A stretch of DNA of 6,042 nt from Burkholderiales bacterium (GTDB lineage Bacteria; Pseudomonadota; Gammaproteobacteria; Burkholderiales; Burkholderiaceae): assembly GCA_903643055.1 (NCBI GenBank), contig CAHJWV010000136.1, forward strand, positions 1 to 6,042, read 5' to 3'. The number at the start of each line of letters is the position of its first letter. Within the stretch, counting starts at the first letter, position 1. The notes below the pieces were generated by a model. The model made no database searches. It was not told the DNA's origin and saw only the letters and a program-made list of their open reading frames with translations. Of the stretch, positions 1-5,724 are shown one piece after another. Position numbers and translations under genes: made by a program.

Positions 1-1
1 C

Positions 2-22
2 GATAACGCAGCCAAGGCATGA
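2..22 (+). CDS. Possible 3' end of mdcG (last codons only)
   Basis: In the second frame the first bases read D-N-A-A-K-A followed by TGA, and this stop overlaps the mdcH start as ATGA. In malonate decarboxylase operons the gene directly before mdcH is usually mdcG (the enzyme attaching the phosphoribosyl-dephospho-CoA prosthetic group to the acyl carrier subunit), and four-base overlaps are common between such genes. Only six codons are visible, so the identity rests on expected gene order. Another reading exists: a TAA at 4-6 in the first frame could end the upstream gene 12 bases before mdcH. Confidence 0.35.
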   Translation, partial: DNAAKA

Positions 23-960
23 GCACGCTGTTCACCTTCCCCGGCCAGGGTGCGCAACGCGCCGGCATGTTGCATGGCTTGCCCGATGACCGGCAGGTGC
101 GTGACACCTTGACCGAGGCCAGCGACACCCTGCAGCGGGATGTGTTGACGCTGGACAGCGAAGCGGCTTTGCGCTCGACCGTGGCTGCGCAGCTGAGCTT
201 GCTGGTCGCGGGCGTGGCGATGGCACGGCATCTGATCGCGTTGGGCGGCCGGCCCGATGCCGTCGCGGGTTTGTCGATCGGCGCCTATGCCGCCGCCGTG
301 GTGGCCGAGGCACTGGCTTATCGCGACGCGCTGCGGCTGGTGGATCAACGCGCCCGTCTGATGGAGTCGGCCTATCCCGAGGGCTACGGCATGACGGCGA
401 TCCTCGGCCTGCAGCAGCCCGTCTTGCAGGCTTTGATCGCGCAGGTTCATGCACCGGATTCGCCGGTGTATCTGGCGAACATGAATGCACCGACGCAGCT
501 GGTGATCGCCGGTGAAAACGCCGCGATGGCGCGCGTGGCGGCGCTGGCGCGTGAGCAAGGTGCGCAAGGCATCAAGCCGATTGCGATCAGCGTGCCGTCG
601 CATTGCGAGTTGCTCGCAGCGCCGGCGCGTGAACTGGAGAAGGCGCTGTCGGCGGTACCGGTTCATCCGCCTCGGCTGCGCTGCTACAGCGCAAGCCTCG
701 GCCGCGAGTTGCGCGACGCCGGGCGCATGGCCCACGATCTGGCGCACAACATGGCCTTGCCGGTGAACTGGCATGAACTCAGCGTGCTGACCAGTGAGCG
801 CGGCGTGGGCCTGGTGGTCGAAATGCCGCCGGGCGAGGTGCTGACGCGTTTGAGCCAAGCGGCGCTGCCGGAGGTGCTGGCCGTGGCGGCGGCAGCTACG
901 CGCAGTGACACAGTCATTGAACTGATGGCGAGGGAGTCTCGGCGCGAAGATGGATCGTGA
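19..960 (+). CDS. mdcH: Malonate decarboxylase subunit epsilon, malonyl-CoA:ACP transacylase MdcH
   Basis: A 313-residue protein of the FabD-like acyltransferase fold and of usual MdcH length. It primes the decarboxylase by loading a malonyl group from malonyl-CoA onto the prosthetic group of the acyl carrier subunit MdcC; the cytoplasmic complex then converts malonate to acetate and CO2. Visible motifs are PGQGAQ at residues 8-13, Gln58, the nucleophile elbow GLSIG at 84-88 with Ser86, Arg111 in QRARLM, NMNAPTQLVIAG at about 154-165, and His195 in SVPSHCELL, the likely partner of Ser86. GLSIG in place of the GHSxG of housekeeping FabD, followed by AYAAAV, is typical of MdcH. The start has only a poor Shine-Dalgarno (AAGG one base from ATG), which suits translational coupling to the upstream gene. 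The gene ends 72 bases before convergent madM, and I see no strong terminator between them. No frameshift or missing key residue is seen. Confidence 0.93.
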   Translation: MSTLFTFPGQGAQRAGMLHGLPDDRQVRDTLTEASDTLQRDVLTLDSEAALRSTVAAQLSLLVAGVAMARHLIALGGRPDAVAGLSIGAYAAAVVAEALAYRDALRLVDQRARLMESAYPEGYGMTAILGLQQPVLQALIAQVHAPDSPVYLANMNAPTQLVIAGENAAMARVAALAREQGAQGIKPIAISVPSHCELLAAPARELEKALSAVPVHPPRLRCYSASLGRELRDAGRMAHDLAHNMALPVNWHELSVLTSERGVGLVVEMPPGEVLTRLSQAALPEVLAVAAAATRSDTVIELMARESRREDGS

Positions 961-1032
961 GAGCCAAAACCTTGCATGACAGGGCGGCAAACCGGTCACC
1001 GCTCTCGGGGTCCATCTCAAGCCCAAGCGGGG

Positions 1033-1728
1033 TCACCCACCCACCAAGGCCTTCACCGAGAAGTACAGCAGCGAGGGCCCGAGCAGGCAGCCCAGGCCGG
1101 TGTGGAAGGTGGCGCCCAGCGCGCCATACGGCACGAGCTTGCGATCGGTGGCGGCAAGCCCGGCCGATACGCCGCTGACCGTGCCGGCCAGGCCGCCGAA
1201 CACCATCGCCGAGCGCGGTGTTTTCAGGCCGAGGAAGCGCGCGGCCATGGGCGTGCCGACCATCACGATGATGGCCTTGACGAGGCCGGTCGCGATGCTC
1301 AGCGCCATCACATCCGGGCTGGCGCCGATTGCCTCGCCTGTGACTGGGCCAACAATGTAGGTGACGGCGCCGGCAACGATCGTCGTCATGCTGACGGCAT
1401 CGGAATAACCCATGCTCCAGGCGACCGACGAGCCGACGATGAACGGCAGCACCGTGCCCAGCAGCAAGGCGATCGCGCCGACCCAGCCGGCCTTGCGGGC
1501 CTCGGTCGCTTGTACTTCGAACGCAGTGGCGACGTTCGCGAAGTCGCGCAGCATCGCGCCACCCATCAAGCCGATGCCGCTGAACAAGGAGATGTCGGCC
1601 AGCCCCTTGTGGCTACCGGTTTGCAGGCCGCCCCCATAAGCCAGCGCGAGGCCAATGACGATGGCGATCGCCGAGCCGTGCACCCGGCCGAGCGTCAGAT
1701 GCTTGGAGATCTGCATCGACAGCAGCAT
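1033..1728 (-). CDS. madM: Malonate transporter subunit MadM, 5'-truncated
   Basis: This is the larger subunit of the two-component MadL/MadM malonate carrier of the inner membrane. The 231 residues match the family from SKHLTLGRVHGSAIAI (about residue 8) to the C-terminus, including GLADISLFSGIGLMGGAMLRD, the TTIVAGAVTYIVGPVTG segment (about 115-130), ATGLVKAIIVMVGTP (146-160) and DRKLVPYGALGATF (195-208). Several hydrophobic membrane segments are evident. Full-length MadM is about 250 residues, and the usual N-terminal 25-30 residues with the first membrane helix are absent. The residues before SKHL are continuous with MadL-like sequence, as after a deletion joining madL to madM. ATG at 1728 is the first in-frame ATG after the madL stop codon, but no convincing Shine-Dalgarno precedes it. 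The gene is convergent with mdcH. It is probably non-functional or poorly expressed; the identification itself is secure. Confidence 0.85.
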   Translation of the reverse strand: MLLSMQISKHLTLGRVHGSAIAIVIGLALAYGGGLQTGSHKGLADISLFSGIGLMGGAMLRDFANVATAFEVQATEARKAGWVGAIALLLGTVLPFIVGSSVAWSMGYSDAVSMTTIVAGAVTYIVGPVTGEAIGASPDVMALSIATGLVKAIIVMVGTPMAARFLGLKTPRSAMVFGGLAGTVSGVSAGLAATDRKLVPYGALGATFHTGLGCLLGPSLLYFSVKALVGG

Positions 1729-1845
1729 CGCGATGCCGACACCGCCGACACTGGTCTTGACGCCCAGGGTCTGGCCTAGCAGGTCACCCCACAGGATTCA
1801 CAACAGATGGCAGGCCGCAAGCAGCGCGGTTTCATAAATGATCAA
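1729..1845 (-). pseudogene. madL: madL remnant, interrupted by a stop and fused in frame to madM
   Basis: Reading the minus strand from a TTG at 1845 gives M-I-I-Y-E-T-A-L-L-A-A-C-H-L-L, then TGA at 1798-1800, then I-L-W-G-D-L-L-G-Q-T-L-G-V-K-T-S-V-G-G-V-G-I-A in the same frame up to the ATG at 1728. This matches the start of MadL (family pattern MIIYG.ALLAAC...GDLLG..LGVK.NVGGVGIAM), the small integral-membrane partner of MadM. Family members carry an ordinary residue, often Gly, where the TGA stands. MadL is normally about 130 residues; here only about 40 codons remain before the frame continues as MadM. Two lesions are therefore visible: a nonsense codon, and an in-frame deletion of roughly 350 bp (estimated from family lengths). 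A TTG start is unusual but has a good ribosome-binding site. Confidence 0.82.
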
Positions 1846-1850
1846 TTCAA

Positions 1851-1855
1851 TCTCC
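1851..1855 (-). promoter_or_regulatory. Shine-Dalgarno of the madL remnant
   Basis: GGAGA lies five bases upstream of the TTG at 1845 on the minus strand. Its position supports TTG as the original madL start. An ATG at 1833-1835 is out of frame and does not give MadL sequence. Confidence 0.6.
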
Positions 1856-1949
1856 AAAGGGGTGGCTCGGTGGGCCGGCGGGGTGAGGCTGACCGTGTCA
1901 CAAAGCCGAGTGGCATGAGCCGCGTGTGGCGTGACCCGAAGGTAGCCGC

Positions 1950-1964
1950 GATCTCGAGGAGATC
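1950..1964. promoter_or_regulatory. 15-bp dyad GATCTC-GAG-GAGATC, candidate operator upstream of madL
   Basis: A perfect 6-bp inverted repeat with a 3-bp spacer sits about 105 bp upstream of the madL TTG, in the 205-bp gap between mdcR and madL. The position would suit a regulator site for the transporter genes, possibly for MdcR. Against this, it reads A-N11-T rather than the T-N11-A core typical of LysR sites. Function is inferred from position and symmetry only. Confidence 0.3.
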
Positions 1965-2003
1965 AATCAACGCCGGGTGCCGACGTTTACGCTCACCGCA
2001 ACA

Positions 2004-2026
2004 ATCGCCAGCGTCCGTTTGGCGAT
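2004..2026 (-). terminator. Weak candidate terminator downstream of mdcR
   Basis: ATCGCCA at 2004-2010 pairs perfectly with TGGCGAT at 2020-2026 around a 9-base loop, 25 bases beyond the mdcR stop. On the minus strand it is followed by only a weak T-rich stretch (TGTTGCGG), so termination may be partial, or the dyad may have another role. If transcripts read through, mdcR and the madLM remnant would be cotranscribed. Confidence 0.3.
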
Positions 2027-2050
2027 GATTGGAGATGCTTGGTGATGAAC

Positions 2051-2959
2051 TCAGGCCAAAAGCGCTTTGCGCGTGACCAGGCGGCACACCGCGGCCAGCG
2101 CGAGCAGATTCGGGTCGCGCTCGCGGGTTTGGATGAAATGCAGGCCGATGGTTTGCTGCATTCGATAAGGCGCCGCCAGTGGGATCAACTGAACCTTGTC
2201 TCGAAAGACATCGCCGACCCGCCCCGGCAGCAAGGTGCAGCCGATGCCGCCGCTGACGAGGTTCATCAGCGAGAAGATGTCACCGACCGTCATCACCACT
2301 TTGGGCGTGAAGCGCGCGACCTTGAAGGCGTCGACGAAACCTTGGTACGTGGCGAAGCCATCACCGAGGCTGACAAAGCGCTCTTCGGCGCAGGCACCCA
2401 GATCGACGGCATCGACGCTGGCATATTTCGAGCCCACCGGTGCGGCAAAGAAGATGTCATCGTCAAACAGCGCGATCGATTCGATGCCGGTTTCGGCCAC
2501 GGGCATCGCAGCCAATACTGCGTCGATCTCACCTTGCTTGAGTTTGAACATCAGGTCGGCGTTGGAGCCCAGCACCAGTTCGGTTTGCAGCCCCGGGCAG
2601 CGAGCCTTCAGGTCGATGATGATTCTCGGCACGGTGCGGGCCGTCAACGAATAAAGCGAGCCGATGCGGATCTTGTCGGCCGAATAGCCGCCGGCCTCGC
2701 GCGTGGCCTGGATGCCGTCGCTCATCAGTTTCAACACATCGCGCGCCGCAGCAGCCAACACATGCGCTGCGGCGGTGGGGTTTAGATTGCGCCCTTCATG
2801 GCGAAACAGCTCGCAGCGCACGCCTTCTTCCAGTGACCGCAGCGCCCGATGCACGCTGACGGCGCTGACATCCAGCCGCTCTGCCGCACGGGCGAGGTTG
2901 CCCGTTTCCATGTAAGCCAGAAACACCTCCAGCTTTCGGAAAGTGATTTCCTCGTTCAT
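2051..2959 (-). CDS. mdcR: LysR-family transcriptional regulator of malonate utilisation, MdcR
   Basis: A 302-residue LysR-type regulator expected to activate malonate genes in response to malonate or a derivative. The N-terminal winged helix-turn-helix covers about residues 4-65 (FRKLEVFLAYMETGNLARAA, then SAVSVHRALRSLEEG and the wing ELFRHEGRNLNPT). The effector-binding domain follows from about 90 (KIRIGSLYSLTARTVPRIII, LVLGSNADLMFKLKQGEIDAV, DIFSLMNLVSGGIGCTLLPGRV). ITFRKLEV..AYMETGNLARAA and RHEGRNL are characteristic of MdcR beside malonate decarboxylase genes, which the neighbours here confirm. I chose the ATG at 2959 because MdcR proteins begin just before ITFRKLE and this gives normal LysR length. 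An ATG four codons upstream (2971) is nearly as good, and neither has a clear Shine-Dalgarno. An in-frame ATG at 3193 would add 78 low-complexity residues and is unlikely. It is codirectional with, and upstream of, the madL remnant. Confidence 0.87.
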   Translation of the reverse strand: MNEEITFRKLEVFLAYMETGNLARAAERLDVSAVSVHRALRSLEEGVRCELFRHEGRNLNPTAAAHVLAAAARDVLKLMSDGIQATREAGGYSADKIRIGSLYSLTARTVPRIIIDLKARCPGLQTELVLGSNADLMFKLKQGEIDAVLAAMPVAETGIESIALFDDDIFFAAPVGSKYASVDAVDLGACAEERFVSLGDGFATYQGFVDAFKVARFTPKVVMTVGDIFSLMNLVSGGIGCTLLPGRVGDVFRDKVQLIPLAAPYRMQQTIGLHFIQTRERDPNLLALAAVCRLVTRKALLA

Positions 2960-3064
2960 ACGGTCAAGCATGGGGGTTGGTCTGCAGATGCATGGTGGGA
3001 ATGAGCTGAGGTCTTGGGCGGTGAGGGTACCGATCAACAGAGATGAGGCGGCTTCGTTGGATGC

Positions 3065-3090
3065 CTCTCTGTCTCTCTCTATATATATAT
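3065..3090. repeat. CT/TA dinucleotide microsatellite
   Basis: A run of CT units with one G interruption (3065-3080) passes directly into five TA units (3081-3090). On the minus strand it reads TA repeats followed by GA repeats, about 110-130 bp upstream of the mdcR start. Pure dinucleotide tracts are unusual in this GC-rich sequence. They are prone to slippage, and the TA part could form or space a promoter -10 element. Confidence 0.8.
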
Positions 3091-3223
3091 GAGGTCGGAT
3101 GGAGGGGCGGGTTGCGGGAGCAGAGCGCAGTGATTGTCTCAGCCGAAGGTCGGCATGGAGTGTGTCGTGCCTGAAGCGGTGCTTCTCTGGCATTGCGATT
3201 GATCGGAGCCAAAGGTCTCTACA

Positions 3224-3243
3224 TCAGTTCGAGATCGAACTGA
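3224..3243. promoter_or_regulatory. 20-bp near-perfect palindrome, candidate operator
   Basis: TCAGTTCGA and TCGAACTGA form a perfect 9-bp inverted repeat around a 2-bp GA spacer. It lies about 265 bp upstream of mdcR and 110 bp beyond the chemoreceptor terminator. Without a U-tract and with a loop of only two bases it is a poor terminator. A dimeric repressor site is the more natural reading. The cognate protein is unknown. Confidence 0.4.
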
Positions 3244-3353
3244 ATGGGCGGCTCGGATTTTCAGTGCCGGCATCTGAGTTCGTGTACTTGCATATGGGTG
3301 GTGCCGGCCCACGAATTTCAATCGGTGTAGGGAAGCTAGCGTGCGTCACAAAG

Positions 3354-3397
3354 CCAAAGGCCCGGGCTGATGCATCTGCACCGGCCCGGGCCTTTGG
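3354..3397 (-). terminator. Strong rho-independent-type terminator of the chemoreceptor gene
   Basis: CCAAAGGCCCGGGC at 3354-3367 pairs perfectly with GCCCGGGCCTTTGG at 3384-3397: 14 bp, mostly GC, with a 16-base loop. It starts about 40 bases beyond the minus-strand stop at 3438. On the minus strand the stem is followed by CTTTGTG, a short T-rich tail. The symmetric stem could also stop plus-strand transcription. It separates the chemoreceptor from the malonate genes. Confidence 0.85.
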
Positions 3398-3437
3398 TCC
3401 TTTGAATCTGCTGGAACTGAGTTGGTTGCACCTCGGT

Positions 3438-5015
3438 TCAAGCGAAGCTGCGCCGATCAGCGAGCTTGAAAGCCGCGATGACTTCGAGCAACCCGCGGGC
3501 CTGCTGCTTCAGGCTTTCGGCGGCGGCCGCACTTTGTTCGACCAGGGCTGCGTTCTGTTGGGTGCCTTGGTCTAGCGACGATACGGCGTTGTTCACTTGA
3601 ACGATGCCACTGCTTTGTTCGGAGGTGGATGCATTGATTTCCGCCACCAGATCGGTGACGCGGCGAACTTGCGACACGATGTCGGTCATCGTGCTGCCGG
3701 CCTCACCGACCAACTGACTGCCAGCCTCGACCTTCTCCACGCTGTCGCCGATCAAGCTCTTGATCTCTTTCGCGGCTTGAGCCGAGCGCTGCGCCAGGCT
3801 GCGAACTTCGCCCGCCACCACCGCAAAGCCTCGGCCTTGCTCGCCGGCACGGGCTGCTTCCACCGCAGCATTCAGCGCGAGAATGTTGGTCTGGAAGGCG
3901 ATGCCGTCAATCACGCCGATGATGTCGCTGATCTTTTTGCTCGATGCGGTGATCTCGCCCATGGTTGCGATCACGCGCTCGACCACTTGGCCACCGCGGC
4001 CAGCCACATCGGCCGCCGAACTTGCGAGCTGGCTGGCTTGGCGTGAACTGTCGGCGTTCTGCTGCACGGTCGACGTCATTTCCTGCATCGATGCGGCGGT
4101 TTGTTCCAGTGCGCTGGCCTGCTGTTCGGTGCGGCTCGACAAGTCCATGTTGCCGTTGGCGATCTCGGTGGATGCGGTCGCGATGCCGTCGGCCGACTGG
4201 CGGACCCGGCCGACCATCACCACCAGGCTTTCGTTCATCCTTTTCAGCGCGGCCAGCAATTGGCCGGTTTCGTCATGACGATCAACCACGATGTGTGAGC
4301 TGAGATCACCGGAGGCTACCGCCTCTGCCAGTTTGACCGCGCGTAGCAATGGCTTGGTGACGGCATTGCTGAGGAACCAGCCGAGCGTGCCGGCGGCCAG
4401 CGCCGCGGTGACGCAGACGGCGATCGTGATGGCGCGGTCTTGGGCATAAGCCTGATTGGCGGAATGCACGCGAGCCTGGGCCTGCTGATGGTCATATTCG
4501 ATGTATTCACCCGTGGCGGCCAGCAGAGCTGCCAGCAAAGGTCTGCATTCGGCATTCATTTTCTTGACGGCTTCATCGCGCCGTCCTTCGCCGACCATGC
4601 CGACGATTGCCGTCGCCACCGGGTCATAAGCCGCCTCGATCTTTTCGATCTGGGCCACCAAGGAACGGTCGCGGTCGGTCGCATCTTCAGACCTGCCGAC
4701 AAACTCTTTCAGCTGCGCCAACAGGGCTTTGACGTCTGCATGCGCTTTGCCCACAGCGACGTTCTCCACCTCAAGATCGGCCTTTTCGGTAACGAGCACG
4801 AGGTTGCGAGCAGAAATGGCGCGCCGGCTTGCGGCAGCTCGGATGTCGATGGCCATGCGCTCACGCTCCGCAACGCCATTCAGATAGCTTGTGAAGCGAT
4901 CGTTGGAGCGATTCAACGAGCGCAAAGACAAACTGGAAACCAAGACCACGATGGCCGCCAAAAGGGCAAATCCGAGAAGCAGCTTGGTTTTGACACGAAG
5001 GTGGCTGAATGACAT
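3438..5015 (-). CDS. Methyl-accepting chemotaxis protein (Tar/Tsr-like four-helix-bundle sensor)
   Basis: A 525-residue transmembrane chemoreceptor that would sense a periplasmic ligand and control CheA/CheW at the cell pole. Order of parts: short cytoplasmic N-terminus; membrane segment 1 at about 11-31; periplasmic helical sensor domain at about 32-193 ([12 protein letters not shown] fits the 4HB_MCP family); membrane segment 2 at about 195-217; HAMP domain at about 218-270; then the long signalling coiled coil. [21 protein letters not shown] (from about 293) is the first methylation helix. The conserved hairpin tip is near 380-412 ([20 protein letters not shown] and EVRSLAQRS), and SAAAAESL near the end belongs to the second methylation helix. 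The C-terminus lacks the NWETF-type CheR/CheB tether. The start is well supported by AGGA five bases upstream. The ligand is not predictable. It has its own sigma-28-type promoter and a strong terminator, so it appears monocistronic. Confidence 0.95.
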   Translation of the reverse strand: MSFSHLRVKTKLLLGFALLAAIVVLVSSLSLRSLNRSNDRFTSYLNGVAERERMAIDIRAAASRRAISARNLVLVTEKADLEVENVAVGKAHADVKALLAQLKEFVGRSEDATDRDRSLVAQIEKIEAAYDPVATAIVGMVGEGRRDEAVKKMNAECRPLLAALLAATGEYIEYDHQQAQARVHSANQAYAQDRAITIAVCVTAALAAGTLGWFLSNAVTKPLLRAVKLAEAVASGDLSSHIVVDRHDETGQLLAALKRMNESLVVMVGRVRQSADGIATASTEIANGNMDLSSRTEQQASALEQTAASMQEMTSTVQQNADSSRQASQLASSAADVAGRGGQVVERVIATMGEITASSKKISDIIGVIDGIAFQTNILALNAAVEAARAGEQGRGFAVVAGEVRSLAQRSAQAAKEIKSLIGDSVEKVEAGSQLVGEAGSTMTDIVSQVRRVTDLVAEINASTSEQSSGIVQVNNAVSSLDQGTQQNAALVEQSAAAAESLKQQARGLLEVIAAFKLADRRSFA

Positions 5016-5020
5016 AGGGA

Positions 5021-5038
5021 TCCTGTTCGCGAGCGAAC
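5021..5038 (-). promoter_or_regulatory. Shine-Dalgarno of the chemoreceptor with abutting hairpin
   Basis: On the minus strand AGGA (5021-5024) lies five bases before ATG at 5015 and fixes the start. Immediately upstream is the dyad GTTCGC-TC-GCGAAC (5025-5038). In the mRNA it would fold into a small hairpin touching the ribosome-binding site without covering it. A role in translation or mRNA stability is possible but inferred. Confidence 0.5.
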
Positions 5039-5129
5039 GCGCTGCCCTCAGCGGTGGATCAGCATGGGTGAGGGTGTGGCCTCATGCCGACTGGCAATGT
5101 GTGAAATAAATCCTGCTGCACTGATTGGT

Positions 5130-5156
5130 GTATCGGCGGGAGCAAAGCAGGCTTGA
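5130..5156 (-). promoter_or_regulatory. Sigma-28 (FliA) flagellar promoter of the chemoreceptor gene
   Basis: The minus strand reads TCAAGCCT, 11 bases, then GCCGATAC. The FliA consensus is TAAAGTTT-N11-GCCGATAA, with TAAA-N15-GCCGATAA as the core. The -10 element matches at seven of eight positions, the -35 core at three of four, and the spacing is exact. Transcription would begin near 5122, leaving a leader of about 107 bases. Chemoreceptor genes are classic late flagellar regulon members, which supports the call. Confidence 0.78.
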
Positions 5157-5415
5157 GCGGCCATCGACAACTCATTCGTCTCAATTCATGGGCAATCGGA
5201 ATCTGCGCATGTGAATGGTTAGAACCTGAATCTTGTGTCCAGGTCTCCGGAATCATTTGCTATCCAGTGGCTTCGTGCCTCTTCAGTGGATGAATTGCTG
5301 CTTTATCAAGCAGGCTGTTCTTCAAGAAATTCGTGTTTCGATCAGTGGGATACGCTGGAGATTGAATCCTAGGCGGCACGGCGAGGCTCGATGCTCGGAA
5401 AAGGCGGCCATGAGT

Positions 5416-5481
5416 AAGCTTGCTCTGCGGATGACGCAAGTGCGCCGCGGGCCCCTCCCCGGGGCACTTTGCAAGCTTGCT
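5416..5481. repeat. Composite stem-loop bounded by 9-bp direct repeats
   Basis: AAGCTTGCT occurs at 5416-5424 and again at 5473-5481. Because AAGCTT is self-complementary, AAGCTTGC (5416-5423) also pairs with GCAAGCTT (5471-5478). Inside, GCAAGTGC (5436-5443) pairs with GCACTT-T-GC (5464-5472, one bulged T), sharing two bases with the outer arm, and GCCCC (5451-5455) can pair with GGGGC (5461-5465) around TCCCC. The sharing means not all pairings can form together. The structure could be an interspersed repeat, a processing site or a bidirectional terminator; the sequence alone does not decide. Confidence 0.5.
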
Positions 5482-5595
5482 TGTGTGTCACTGGGGGGCA
5501 AAGAGCATTCGGCCCACTTCTATTCAGCACAGGCGGGCACGAAGTTTGAACTTGCAGGCGTGGCGACCGCGCAAACAACGACATCTTCTACAGCC

Positions 5596-5650
5596 GTTTT
5601 CTAACCACCAAAATACGCGGATTGAAAACGTTTGCAAAACGGTAGAAAAC
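5596..5650. other. AT-rich patch with spaced A-tracts, possible curved DNA
   Basis: Four-base A- or T-tracts lie at 5597-5600 (T), 5610-5613, 5625-5628, 5636-5639 and 5646-5649. The last three are 11 and 10 bp apart, close to one helical turn, which favours intrinsic bending. The outer tracts also form an 8-bp inverted repeat, GTTTTCTA (5596-5603) with TAGAAAAC (5643-5650). The patch is clearly more AT-rich than its surroundings. It could be a nucleoid-protein site or an upstream promoter element; no full promoter is evident. Confidence 0.4.
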
Positions 5651-5668
5651 AATTTGTGCAAATGTCAG

Positions 5669-5687
5669 ATCGGAAGATTATTCCGAT
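5669..5687. repeat. Small perfect hairpin ATCGGAA-GATTA-TTCCGAT
   Basis: A 7-bp perfect inverted repeat with a 5-base loop in the AT-rich spacer, 38 bp from the terminator dyads. It has no adjacent U-tract on either strand. Function unknown; an operator or RNA stem are both possible. Confidence 0.45.
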
Positions 5688-5710
5688 GAAATTGCTGCTA
5701 AAGCACATAC

Positions 5711-5724
5711 AGCCTTGAAAGGCT
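5711..5724. repeat. Short dyad AGCCTT-GA-AAGGCT abutting the terminator
   Basis: A perfect 6-bp inverted repeat with a 2-bp spacer ends exactly where the terminator stem at 5725 begins. On the minus strand it would form a second, smaller hairpin directly after the main one, and could act as a tandem terminator or an exonuclease block. Confidence 0.4.

Larger units (their letters stand above)
2960..3353. other. Intergenic region upstream of mdcR
   Basis: Nearly 400 bp lie between the mdcR start and the terminator of the chemoreceptor gene. All reading frames give compositions unlike known proteins, and I see no RNA gene. The region should carry the mdcR promoter, but no clear -35/-10 pair can be assigned. 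It contains a CT/TA microsatellite at 3065-3090 and a 20-bp palindrome at 3224-3243. Confidence 0.5.
5157..5724. other. Large intergenic region with several dyads, no convincing gene
   Basis: About 570 bp separate the chemoreceptor promoter from the terminator of the next minus-strand gene. The open frames here (longest plus-strand 5233-5604, minus-strand 5369-5584) give cysteine-, arginine- and serine-scattered products resembling no family I recognise, and they overlap one another. The left half (5157-5400) shows nothing clear. The right half holds the composite stem-loop at 5416-5481, an AT-rich patch around 5596-5700, and small hairpins at 5669-5687 and 5711-5724. Confidence 0.5.

Noticed and set aside
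961..1037. GGTCACC direct repeat at 994-1000 and 1031-1037 as a terminator or regulatory element
   Set aside because: Only 7 bp, not an inverted repeat, and the second copy overlaps the end of madM; likely chance in GC-rich DNA.
976..1779. 267-aa open frame on the plus strand
   Set aside because: Antisense to the clearly recognisable MadM sequence; its histidine-, glutamine- and aspartate-rich composition is typical of a GC-rich shadow frame.
2039..2785. 248-aa open frame on the plus strand
   Set aside because: Antisense to mdcR, with shadow-type composition and no domain recognised.
2972..3193. N-terminal extension of mdcR to an ATG at 3193
   Set aside because: It would give a 380-residue LysR protein, translates through the CT/TA microsatellite, and has no family similarity; LysR proteins are about 300 residues.
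3222..3245. Possible tRNA T-arm (GTTCGAGATC resembles the T-loop)
   Set aside because: The flanking bases form a 20-bp palindrome, not a 5-bp stem around a 7-base loop, and no acceptor, D-arm or anticodon arm can be drawn.
3099..3575. 158-aa open frame on the plus strand
   Set aside because: It runs through the perfect terminator hairpin and antisense into the chemoreceptor 3' end; no family similarity.
4440..5012. 190-aa open frame on the plus strand
   Set aside because: Entirely antisense to the chemoreceptor; no independent start signal or domain.
5233..5604. 123-aa open frame on the plus strand (and overlapping 5369-5584 minus)
   Set aside because: No recognised similarity, no good ribosome-binding site seen, and it crosses the composite stem-loop; overlapping frames on both strands cannot be told from chance.
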